In this document: one piece after another, positions 43,929 through 51,527 of the stretch
Layout of the letters: every line of letters starts with the position of its first letter
Numbering within the stretch: position 1 is the first letter of the stretch
Assembly: GCA_900550035.1 (NCBI GenBank)
Contig: URQS01000014.1
Location: 1 to 64,000 of the forward strand
Direction of reading: 5' to 3'
Source of the DNA: an uncultured Prevotella sp.
GTDB taxonomy: Bacteria; Bacteroidota; Bacteroidia; Bacteroidales; Bacteroidaceae
DNA length: 64,000 nt
Notes under the pieces: generated by a model
Database searches by the model: none
The model's input: only the letters and a program-made list of their open reading frames with translations
Told to the model about the DNA's origin: nothing
Program-made: the position numbers and the translations under genes

Positions 43929-43965
43929 CCTTATCTATCTGTAACGTAGCATTTCGAAATGTATT
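43922..43965. repeat. 44-bp perfect direct repeat, copy 1
   Basis: This stretch is identical over 44 bp to 45216-45259. It begins TGTAACCCCTTATCTATCTG and includes the palindrome CATTTCGAAATG. The two copies bracket the decayed WG/NADAR fragments and two genes (44210-45195), about 1.29 kb apart, which marks a segmental duplication. Confidence 0.9.
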
Positions 43966-43983
43966 GTATGTAATCAAAACAGA

Positions 43984-44198
43984 TATCTATCATCTTACCC
44001 TTATACCTTTGCCATTCAGACAATCCAAATTTGTCACGCTTGTTGTTGTTGTGTATCACGCAATATCCATTATGGAATACATATAGTTCCATGTAGCGTA
44101 GCTTTAGCCTTGTCCATGGTCTCTTCAAGACTATATCACTTGTCAATATAATCATATCCCGCTATAATCATACGGTTGCCATGCTTGTCTTCCATATA
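43984..44198 (-). pseudogene. Decayed duplicate of the WG-repeat gene end and the NADAR-like gene end
   Basis: The minus strand first repeats the last codons of the NADAR-like gene (44137-44198, reading MEDKHGNRMIIAGYDYIDK then stop). It then repeats two separate pieces of the WG-repeat gene (about 44022-44085, reading VFHNGYCVIHNN and KRDKFGL; and 43984-44019, the WG gene 3' end). The order matches the intact pair at 39140-40531 but most of both genes is deleted. An open frame of 74 codons spans part of it but is a by-product. Confidence 0.85.
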
Positions 44199-44209
44199 TT
44201 CTCTACATA

Positions 44210-44758
44210 TTATAAATAATAGAAATTTCCATAGTTAAACGCTGAAAGCGGTGTGTTCTCATCATCCAATGCCTTCATTCTTTCAGCTATTTTACAAAAT
44301 GGAACCTTCTCATCAAGCAGTTGACGCAATTTGAGAAACATTGTTTGGTTAGAAGCACATATCTCTTCTTGCGTTGCCATGATATCATATTCATCTGCTT
44401 CACTTTGCTCAGATATTATCATGCCTGAGAATAGTCCATGCAGACCTTCTGCTCTTGCAAACTTATCAGCATGACACCATATACCAATCAGATTACCACC
44501 ATGCTTGCGTAAATGGAAACTGTGTGGGTGTCCAACAATGATTTTGTCAAATTCATCCTTAGTGTCATCCCCTCGATAGAACAGCCCTTTGTCTGAGCCA
44601 TGTCCAAGTAACATGATTTGTTCTTGTGTAGAAACATGATGCAACAAATGCTCCATTTTTTTATTAGAGCAATTACTGCTAACCATATTTGCATCCATAC
44701 CCTCATATAGTGTAGAGAGTACAGAAGTCGTTCTGTCTTTTGGATGAATAACCAACAT
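44210..44758 (-). CDS. Putative caspase-like (clan CD) cysteine peptidase
   Basis: The 182-residue protein shows a hydrophobic strand ending in a His motif (QIMLLGHGSDKGLF, His 53) and a second strand ending in a Cys (NLIGIWCHADKFA, Cys 95). This is the spacing and strand pattern of caspase/CHAT-type His-Cys dyads. HGLFSGMIISEQSEADEY follows. It has no signal peptide. Related uncharacterised proteins occur in Bacteroides mobile elements, as far as I remember. It begins 2 bp after the stop of the upstream gene, so the two are translationally coupled. The peptidase call rests on the motif pattern only. Confidence 0.45.
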   Translation of the reverse strand: MLVIHPKDRTTSVLSTLYEGMDANMVSSNCSNKKMEHLLHHVSTQEQIMLLGHGSDKGLFYRGDDTKDEFDKIIVGHPHSFHLRKHGGNLIGIWCHADKFARAEGLHGLFSGMIISEQSEADEYDIMATQEEICASNQTMFLKLRQLLDEKVPFCKIAERMKALDDENTPLSAFNYGNFYYL

Positions 44759-44760
44759 AC

Positions 44761-45195
44761 TTACTTCTCGTATTTCCTCAATATTTCCTCCACATCGTCC
44801 ATTGGCTGAAAAGGCACGATTATTTCCAAGTCCTTATTGATGATGCAATAGGCTTTTTCTTCGTCATTGTCTTCCATTCCGAAACCATCCTCATCAGCAA
44901 AGTAGCGTCCATCGGGATATATCATCCAAGAGATAGCGCAAACACCATGTCGGAAATTATCATATCTACCGAAACAATATCGAACAGATTTACAACCATT
45001 GAAATTTGGACATCCCTTATTTATTGCATCAAAGTCAATCTCGCTGTCTGCCACAAGAAGAGTTCCGTCTTCACTTACAAACTGCCTTGTCTTACCAGTT
45101 TCCTTATTGATGATGGTGAAACTTCTTCCTTCACTGCTAAGCACTGCCATATTCTCACCTATATCATAGACATCCTTGAAATTATTCTTGTCCAT
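44761..45195 (-). CDS. Hypothetical protein sharing the NADAR-gene N-terminus
   Basis: The 144-residue protein starts MDKNNFKDVYDIGENMAVL, nearly the same as the start of the NADAR-like protein at 40469-41374; the rest differs. The rest contains RSFTIINKETGKTRQFVSED, YCFGRYDNFRHGVCAISW and EKAYCIINKDLEIIVPFQP, which read as WG-like or KWG-like beta units (NKxTGK, DGRYF, INKDLEI). There is no signal peptide. It is coupled to the putative caspase-like gene downstream. The function is unknown; it might be a regulator or a substrate of the neighbour. Confidence 0.6.
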   Translation of the reverse strand: MDKNNFKDVYDIGENMAVLSSEGRSFTIINKETGKTRQFVSEDGTLLVADSEIDFDAINKGCPNFNGCKSVRYCFGRYDNFRHGVCAISWMIYPDGRYFADEDGFGMEDNDEEKAYCIINKDLEIIVPFQPMDDVEEILRKYEK

Positions 45196-45215
45196 ATCCG
45201 TAAGTTTTTATTTGT

Positions 45216-45259
45216 TGTAACCCCTTATCTATCTGTAACGTAGCATTTCGAAATGTATT
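45216..45259. repeat. 44-bp perfect direct repeat, copy 2
   Basis: This copy is identical to 43922-43965 and sits directly before the leader of the 144-residue protein gene. Its GGTTAC half is present, but the CATAAA half of the shared upstream element is absent on this side. Confidence 0.9.
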
Positions 45260-45338
45260 ATTTCAACAACCAAAAAATCTTTTCAGCGATTGTTATGAAT
45301 GCAAATCAATAATATTTGCTTTTCTTTATTGTGTGCAT

Positions 45339-45701
45339 TTATTCAAAGACTTCAATATAGTTGCTATATTCTGGAAACCACTTGTCGAGCAAAGCATCCG
45401 TCTTTCGCTCAATCTCAGGAGTGATATTCTTACTCACTTTCTGATAGACAACTGAAAGAGAAAAAGCCTCGTCTATCCATCCTATGATAGGCAGACGCTT
45501 CGCTGAAATCAAGTCTATCGAGAACACCAAATAAGACATGGTTGACAATATCATCAACTTATCGCTCTTCGGAGTGTCTTTGCTCACCATGATGAAATAT
45601 AGCACCAATAGTGGACGAGCACTAATACGACCGACTTTCATCGCATACTCCTGCAGCCTGTCTTTCAATACTACTGTGTCTATAATACTTGGTCTGTTCA
45701 T
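45339..45701 (-). CDS. DUF1232 (YkvA-like) membrane protein
   Basis: The 120-residue protein has the DUF1232 core KLMILSTMSYLVFSIDLIS followed by LPIIGWIDEAFSLSVVY, corresponding to the family pattern of a helix, a (S/P)xDLIP turn and G(x)xDD. The usual Pro of the SPIDLIPD motif is replaced (FSIDLISA). One or two weak membrane helices are predicted (ISARPLLVLYFIMV). The function of the family is unknown; members occur next to stress and toxin-antitoxin genes. It has the shared GGTTAC-N17-CATAAA element 30 bp upstream. Confidence 0.75.
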   Translation of the reverse strand: MNRPSIIDTVVLKDRLQEYAMKVGRISARPLLVLYFIMVSKDTPKSDKLMILSTMSYLVFSIDLISAKRLPIIGWIDEAFSLSVVYQKVSKNITPEIERKTDALLDKWFPEYSNYIEVFE

Positions 45702-45730
45702 GTCTTTTAATTATTTTATTGTGATACGTT

Positions 45731-45759
45731 TTTATGTTATAGAGTTGGTAAAGGTAACC
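45731..45759 (-). promoter_or_regulatory. Shared upstream element, copy at the DUF1232 gene
   Basis: On the minus strand GGTTAC (45754-45759) and CATAAA (45731-45736) again have exactly 17 bp between them; CTCTATA lies in the spacer, shifted by 3 bp against the other copies. The 178 bp from here to the insertion sequence hold no other feature. Confidence 0.5.
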
Positions 45760-45937
45760 AATCTATCATAGAAAAAGAAAAACTTGCAAACTACGATACC
45801 AATCGAAATTGCAAGTTTACCTTATGATGATTTCAAGAAGGATGTGATTATGTTTTTAATGGCATTCACTTATTTCGTCTATGTCTAAAAAGTAGATTAC
45901 GGTTCTCCCTAAAAGTTGGAATTACAAGTTAATAATT

Positions 45938-47474
45938 AGGGTGTCCAGTTAGATGTTCCGAAAAACAAATGCAGAAACCACCCGTTAAATTGTTAATATA
46001 ATGCTCTGATATTTAACGTTTAAAGTAACGAAATAGTTCTTTGAAAATTTACATAATTCGTTGATTTTTAGAAACTTTGAATATAATCTCAAGATACGTA
46101 AATCAATGAAAAAGTTAGATTCAAACCAAGATAAAGAGTTACTCCAGGAGGAGCTAAAACGTCTTCGTAAAGAGAACAAGAAACTTGCATCTCAAAAAGA
46201 CAAGCTCAAGGCTAAGTATGACAAGACAAAGAAGGAGCTTAAAAAAAGACGTTCTGAAGATAACATTGACCGACGAACAAAGTCGATTACTCTCGAGCCT
46301 GTTCCCGGACATAGATTCCCTCTTGTAGTCATCCAGCTCTGTGTTTTGATCTACATGTGTACACCATGTGGACTGCGGACAGTCGTGACCATCCTGGAGA
46401 CCTTCGCCGAGCTGTTGGGTGATACATTCGGAAAGGTCGCGTGCTACAACACCGTAGAGAACTGGGTGAAGAAGCTTGGTCTCTCTATCTAACAGGAGGA
46501 TAAGCCATGCAAGGGCAAGAAGTTTGCAATGGTCGTAGACGAAAGCATTGCCATAAACGGGCAGAAGCTTCTCTTGAATCTTGCAATTCCTTCCGAGCAT
46601 CAGGGTCGTCCTGTAAGGCACGAGGATGTCACGATTCTTGACATGTCGGTCAGCAAGAGCTTCAACGGTGATGATGTTCAAGGCAGAATTGAGAAAGCAG
46701 AGAAATCTGCAGGAAATGCTCCCGATTACATCATAAGTGACAATGGTCATAATCTGACCAAAGGCATCACTGGATCCAGACATATACGCCATTCAGACAT
46801 CAGTCATCCCATGGGTGTGATTCTCAAGAAGGTCTATGAGAAACAATCTGATTTTGTGGAGTTTACGACACTCCTTAGCAAGAAACGACTGCAGTATCAT
46901 CTGACCGACAAGGCATACTTGCTACCTCCCAACATGAGAGCCATATCACGGTTCATGAACATGTCTTCATGGGTATTATGGGGGAATGAAATGCTTGATT
47001 GCTATGACACGCTACCGAAAAAAATGCAGGAAGCGTATTCCTTCATAAAGGATTATAAATCTTTGCTGAAGAAACTGCGGGCTGTACTTTGTGCTGTAAG
47101 ACACGTCGAGGCCATCTGCAAGAACGAAGGTTTCTCGGTCATGACGAGCAGGAAGTGCAAGCACTATATCATCACTCGTGTCTTGGGAAACGCACATTCC
47201 CGACAGGCACGTGCCGGTATCGGGATGCTTGAATACTTCAATCGGGAAGAAGCACTTCTCACAGGTAACATGAGCATCAATATATCATCCGACATCATTG
47301 AATCTACTTTTGGCATCTACAAGAGCAAGAAGTCACCGAACAAACTATACGGTGTAACGCCTTTTGTCCTGACAATACCGTTGTATTCAAAAGTCGCGAA
47401 CGAATCCGTTACAAAAACAATTAATTTCAAAGAGCGCATTGTAAATGTTAAAGTGAAGGACAACTGGACACCCT
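45938..47474 (+). mobile_element. Insertion sequence with 13-bp terminal inverted repeats
   Basis: The element of about 1.54 kb is bounded by AGGGTGTCCAGTT at 45938-45950 and its exact inverted copy AACTGGACACCCT at 47462-47474. It holds one transposase reading frame interrupted by a stop codon. No clear target duplication is visible in the flanks. It sits inside the accessory island and is the only plus-strand gene there. The IS family is not assigned. Confidence 0.85.
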
Positions 47475-47479
47475 ACTAA
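46106..47479 (+). pseudogene. DDE transposase interrupted by an in-frame TAA
   Basis: A coiled-coil Lys/Glu-rich N-terminus (MKKLDSNQDKELLQEELKRL) leads to a domain with VTILETFAELLGDTFGKVAC and ENWVKKLGLSI. A TAA follows at 46490-46492. The same frame resumes QEDKPCKGKKFAMVVDESIA, with the first catalytic Asp in VVDES, the second in IISDNGHN and the Glu in SDIIESTFGIYKSKKS. The frame ends with TPY beyond the right terminal repeat. The single nonsense codon separates the DNA-binding part from the DDE domain, so the copy is probably inactive unless the stop is read through. Confidence 0.82.
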
Positions 47480-47625
47480 ATAACCATTTGTTACTTGTGA
47501 GAGAATAAGGTTAATACCCTCCTATCGGTGGGTTGACTGAAGGAATTTCAATAATCATGATAAACAAAACTAGCATAAGAAAAAGACAAACAAATCTCGC
47601 TTTTGTTGTAATAGCCTTTTCAACG

Positions 47626-47925
47626 TCAGTCCCTTGTAATCTTGAAACCCAATTTCAAAATGAGTTTAATCGTTTCAACTGACGTATTGCGGTCATATTC
47701 CTTTTCCTCTTCAGACAGCTCTTCATAAGGCACAAGGCAAGGGTGTTTCTTCTCTGCATCGTTACGCTCTTCTCCATACGTCCAACCATTCTTCATACGA
47801 CCTGCCGACCATACCTCATGCACATTCTTAGCTATATCCTCTGCCAATGCTTCGAGTTCCTGTGGCAGAGCCACGTCCTTTGTGTCGATAGGATGTGGTG
47901 TGTAATTGTTCTTCTTCATTTCCAT
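47626..47925 (-). CDS. Small stand-alone RyR-domain protein
   Basis: The 99-residue protein is almost entirely one RyR domain: LAEDIAKNVHEVWSAGRMKN then GWTYGEERND, HPCLVPYEELSEEEKEYD, and a closing helix ETIKLILKLGFKI. It lacks a signal peptide. The domain, named after ryanodine receptors, is found in short Bacteroides proteins and is predicted to bind nucleotide-like ligands in bacterial conflict systems. The same domain closes the protein at 60283-61245 and the one at 57512-59026, giving three RyR genes in 13 kb. The gene lies between the insertion sequence and the CHAT operon with its own AT-rich leader. Confidence 0.85.
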   Translation of the reverse strand: MEMKKNNYTPHPIDTKDVALPQELEALAEDIAKNVHEVWSAGRMKNGWTYGEERNDAEKKHPCLVPYEELSEEEKEYDRNTSVETIKLILKLGFKITRD

Positions 47926-48084
47926 TTATTTTATTGATTAAACTATATTGAAAGAGAAGAAATATGAGAAAAAACTATCATTAGGAAATGGATGTTTTTC
48001 TGTTTATTTTAGTAGTCTGCCTGATTACTCGTGGAAAGCAGTCTGGTTTTGCATTAAAAAGTAGCATATTTATAAAAGTTTTCT

Positions 48085-50847
48085 TTATTTTGTTTCAAAA
48101 GCATCCAACAGAATAAATGGAGCCCATGCGCCACCTTTATCATAGCCGTTTTCGCGAAGATACCGTTGAGCCTTTACAAGTGCCTCGCGTTTTGATAGTC
48201 CTTTTGCCAAGCCCTTATAGAAGGAAACCATCAGCTTGAAGGTTGCTTCATCTGATACAGATTTTAGTGACATGAGCAAAGTATGTACACCTGCATTCTT
48301 GAAACCACGCTGCAATCCGAAGATTCCATCAGTACCTTGTCCACCAACTCCAGTATAACATGCCGACAATACAGCCATATCACATTGGCGAAGATTCATG
48401 CTTGCCACGTCGGCAGCCGAAACATATCCGTCCTCATCTTCAGACTTCTCCGTTTGGTTGCTTCCAGCCAATGCCAGCACACTCATTTGCATGGCCTCAT
48501 CCTCACCGGTCTTGCTGTCTCCCTTATACTCGCCATGCGAAGATATGTGCAATATTGCAGGGCAGTTATCTGATAGTCTGTGGAAAGCATATTCTGTAGC
48601 TTTGGCTCCGTCATATACTTTCACCTTATACTGTTTTTTCATCGCCTTTTCTACCGCTTCTATCTCAGGGCGGGAATATTTCAATTGTCCGAAGCCGACA
48701 CGATCCTTAGCGACTTTTGCTGTCTCATAATCGATGTCTCCAAAAACACTTAGAATTCTGCTTGTAGAGACATGGTATTCCTTGCAAAGTTCTTTGGTAG
48801 AAGAGACTCGATACACTTCATATCTCTCAGAGAAAGGCTTGTCGCCATCCTTCAGGTATTCTACAGCGACATTGCTCAGTATATTATTGGGTGCGAAGAA
48901 TATACGCTTTTTTCCGTCAAGATGCTTTCTCAAAGCTCCACCCCAGAAAAAACTGTTGTATGCAGCATTGTCATAAAGATCTTCTTTGTTTGCCAGATTT
49001 TTAATGATAGCTCGTGTGCTCACTAATTCCATCACAGGTTGACCAGTCTTATTAAGGATAAGAGCCAGAAGATATGTGTCCTTGTCGAGAGGTGACAATT
49101 GTACCATAGTAAACTCGATGGCAATATCATCGTCATTGAGATGCTGCTGCACATCTTGCCATGTATATGAGAGATATTCAGTATAGTCTTTCACTTCCTT
49201 GCAACCTTTCATCAGTTTCTGCTCTAATGGAATGTTCTGTTCTTTCAAGACAAGTACTTTCTGTAAGTTCTCGTCAGAAGCCTCTGCTTGGAGTCTATCA
49301 ATCTCTTGCTGATTTACTTTTATCTTTTCCCAGGTCTCCTTTAGGCTCTTGTCTGCCATGCTGCCTAAAACTTTCTCAAATTCAATACTGGAATTGAGCA
49401 TGATGCCCTTCGATAATAATTCGAGATTATAAAACGTAGGGATGAAACTTTGCATCTTGGCTGTTGCCGTATCTGGTAAGGTTGCGATGTCATAGCAGAA
49501 ATCGTTAATGTGTTGTTGCTGCTCTTTCCACACTCTGCCACGATCTTTTTCTGTCATCAAGGCAAAGCGTTCACGGAGCATGTTTCTCAGATTATCAGCG
49601 TATAAAGAATAGTATTCCGCTGCTTTTACATAATTGTTGACTCCGAAATAGCAACCAGCAACCGTATTGAGCGAGTTGGTATATGTCCTGGAACCCAAAT
49701 ACTTCCTTGTAGTTTCCAAAGAAGGCAATTCATCGTTTAACAGACGCTGATACACAGCCTTGCGTTTGTTCTCTGCATCCTGTTCCATTTTGTCTGCGGC
49801 ATCATTGTCACCAGCTTTACGCAAACACACCATCAAAGAGGAATAAGTGTTCGAGTATTTCGTATCAAGCTTCAAAGTCTTGTATATATCCAGTGCCGCT
49901 TGATAATGCTTTTTGGCATCCTCAAACTTCTTCAACCTCACTTCCACTTTTGCCATATCCTCCAGAGCGTCGGCATGTTTTTCGCTTTTAGGTTTCCAAG
50001 ACGAATACCCATCCAACTCTATTTGATAAGTATCCAGAGCTTCTTGGTATTTCTGTTGGCAAAACAAAGCATCGCCAAGACTAAGAATGCCCATCAGATA
50101 GAATTTCTTTTCGGTTTCATCCTTTTGTCTCTTGAAACAAGCTATCGCATCTCTTGAACAAGTTTCTGCCTTGTCATATAGGCTAGCAAGCATATAATTC
50201 TGTGCAGCCCAATACATATCAGTGCCCATGTGTACAGGGTTCGTACCCAGTTTTTTCCAGCGATTAGAGGCTGAGAGATAATATTGTGCGCAACTAAGAA
50301 AATCACGCACATCAAACAATATCTTTGCGTAAGCTTCCTCTACCTCAATGCGTTGTTCTTCTGTCTGGCAAAGTTTCAAGCTCTCCTGTATGTGCTCGCG
50401 TGCTTTTGATTCATCGCCATGCATGATATAGTACTGCGCTCGCTCCAGTTTACATTTGTAATCGTTGCAGGGCAGGGTGAGTTCATATAGGTTATGTTCT
50501 TCCATCAACTCCATCACCATCTGGATTTTGTTTTTGTTGTCCAGTTCTGTATATGCGGACGACATGGCGTTGAGAATTTGCTCATACGCTTTGCTGTGTT
50601 TCTTGACTTTTTGCAAGGCTATCTCCCAACATCTTCCAGCTGAGCGGTAATCCTTGTCACGATACAGCATGACAGCAAGGTCGTGCATAGACGTGGAGTC
50701 CACCGCAGTGAAGTCACGCTTCAGAAACTGTTCCATTTTGGAACGGTCGGCAATTGCCTCCTTATACAAAGTCTTTGCAGTCTCAGTCTGCGCCATGACG
50801 GAAGCAGCAGACAGCAGCATACCTATGAATATAGTACTTCTTTTCAT
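48085..50847 (-). CDS. Secreted TPR-CHAT protease-like protein
   Basis: The 920-residue protein has a signal peptide (MKRSTIFIGMLLSAASVMAQ). TPR-like repeats occupy about residues 20-450 (YRSAGRCWEIALQKVKKHSK, ALFCQQKYQEALDTYQIELD, FEDAKKHYQAALDIYKTL). A helical linker follows, then a C-terminal CHAT domain (about 620-920). Its catalytic dyad is His 771 (ILHISSHGEY) and Cys 830 (MAVLSACYTGVGG); both are intact. CHAT proteases are caspase relatives that act as effectors in immunity-like systems. The signal peptide puts this one in the periplasm, unlike cytosolic effectors such as Craspase. It is the last gene of the operon starting at the SIR2-TIR gene. Confidence 0.88.
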   Translation of the reverse strand: MKRSTIFIGMLLSAASVMAQTETAKTLYKEAIADRSKMEQFLKRDFTAVDSTSMHDLAVMLYRDKDYRSAGRCWEIALQKVKKHSKAYEQILNAMSSAYTELDNKNKIQMVMELMEEHNLYELTLPCNDYKCKLERAQYYIMHGDESKAREHIQESLKLCQTEEQRIEVEEAYAKILFDVRDFLSCAQYYLSASNRWKKLGTNPVHMGTDMYWAAQNYMLASLYDKAETCSRDAIACFKRQKDETEKKFYLMGILSLGDALFCQQKYQEALDTYQIELDGYSSWKPKSEKHADALEDMAKVEVRLKKFEDAKKHYQAALDIYKTLKLDTKYSNTYSSLMVCLRKAGDNDAADKMEQDAENKRKAVYQRLLNDELPSLETTRKYLGSRTYTNSLNTVAGCYFGVNNYVKAAEYYSLYADNLRNMLRERFALMTEKDRGRVWKEQQQHINDFCYDIATLPDTATAKMQSFIPTFYNLELLSKGIMLNSSIEFEKVLGSMADKSLKETWEKIKVNQQEIDRLQAEASDENLQKVLVLKEQNIPLEQKLMKGCKEVKDYTEYLSYTWQDVQQHLNDDDIAIEFTMVQLSPLDKDTYLLALILNKTGQPVMELVSTRAIIKNLANKEDLYDNAAYNSFFWGGALRKHLDGKKRIFFAPNNILSNVAVEYLKDGDKPFSERYEVYRVSSTKELCKEYHVSTSRILSVFGDIDYETAKVAKDRVGFGQLKYSRPEIEAVEKAMKKQYKVKVYDGAKATEYAFHRLSDNCPAILHISSHGEYKGDSKTGEDEAMQMSVLALAGSNQTEKSEDEDGYVSAADVASMNLRQCDMAVLSACYTGVGGQGTDGIFGLQRGFKNAGVHTLLMSLKSVSDEATFKLMVSFYKGLAKGLSKREALVKAQRYLRENGYDKGGAWAPFILLDAFETK

Positions 50848-50862
50848 GATTTACAAATTTGC

Positions 50863-51516
50863 TTATTCAACGATGATAGCCACACTTTTGGGCTCTCTAT
50901 ATTTATTTTCAATGGTAATATACACCACACATATTCCACTTGGCATTTTGATTTCGTCAAGCAGTCTGCTTGGCGCTCCGTGATATTCATCAGATGTGAC
51001 CTTGTAGGGCTTGGAGACATGCCCCCTGGCATCCTTGACGATTACGGAAAGATTGATAAGACCATTCACCTCAGCAACAGCTCCCACACGCAAGGTCTTT
51101 GCCATGTGGTTCATCTTGTATGTCACCTTCTTGCTTGCCCCTACACATTTTGTTCCAAGATACACATTGCCCCCTCTTGCATCGGCAGCTTGTTCCTTGG
51201 CATATTCTTTAGCCTTTTTAAATACATTGTTCCCTTTGCTCATCTCATTGAAGAAACTTGTGGTGAATATCATATGTTTTTTTATGTTAGCTTCTCCCTT
51301 CACATCTTCATTCTGCATGATTAGCATCGACCACTTGGCATCGGTGATAAGTTTTAGAGCCTCTCTTATCTCGGGTTTGCTTCCATCTATGTCTTTCATT
51401 GAGGATTGTGCTTTTAGGCAGGCTCTATATACCTTCATGAAATCCTCACTCTGGCAAAATGCTGTTGTATGAATGCATGCACATAACAACAAAGTTATAA
51501 TCGTTCTTTTCACCAT
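50863..51516 (-). CDS. Secreted protein of unknown function between TIR-SUMF1 and CHAT
   Basis: The 217-residue product has a signal peptide (MVKRTIITLLLCACIHTTAFC). A helical N-terminal half (YRACLKAQSSMKDIDGSKP) leads to a conserved-looking stretch DARGGNVYLGTKCVGASKK, and the C-terminal half is beta-rich (GAVAEVNGLINLSVIVKD, MPSGICVVYITIENKYREPK). I do not recognise the family. It lies 15 bp before the CHAT gene and 11 bp after the TIR-SUMF1 gene, so all three are cotranscribed. Being secreted like the CHAT protein, it could be its regulator or substrate; this is inference. Confidence 0.65.
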   Translation of the reverse strand: MVKRTIITLLLCACIHTTAFCQSEDFMKVYRACLKAQSSMKDIDGSKPEIREALKLITDAKWSMLIMQNEDVKGEANIKKHMIFTTSFFNEMSKGNNVFKKAKEYAKEQAADARGGNVYLGTKCVGASKKVTYKMNHMAKTLRVGAVAEVNGLINLSVIVKDARGHVSKPYKVTSDEYHGAPSRLLDEIKMPSGICVVYITIENKYREPKSVAIIVE

Positions 51517-51527
51517 ACGTATTTGTT

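Noticed and set aside
43931..44155. 74-codon frame as an independent small gene
   Set aside because: It is composed of duplicated pieces of the WG-repeat gene and the NADAR-like gene tail in a shifted arrangement, so it is a by-product of a decayed duplication.
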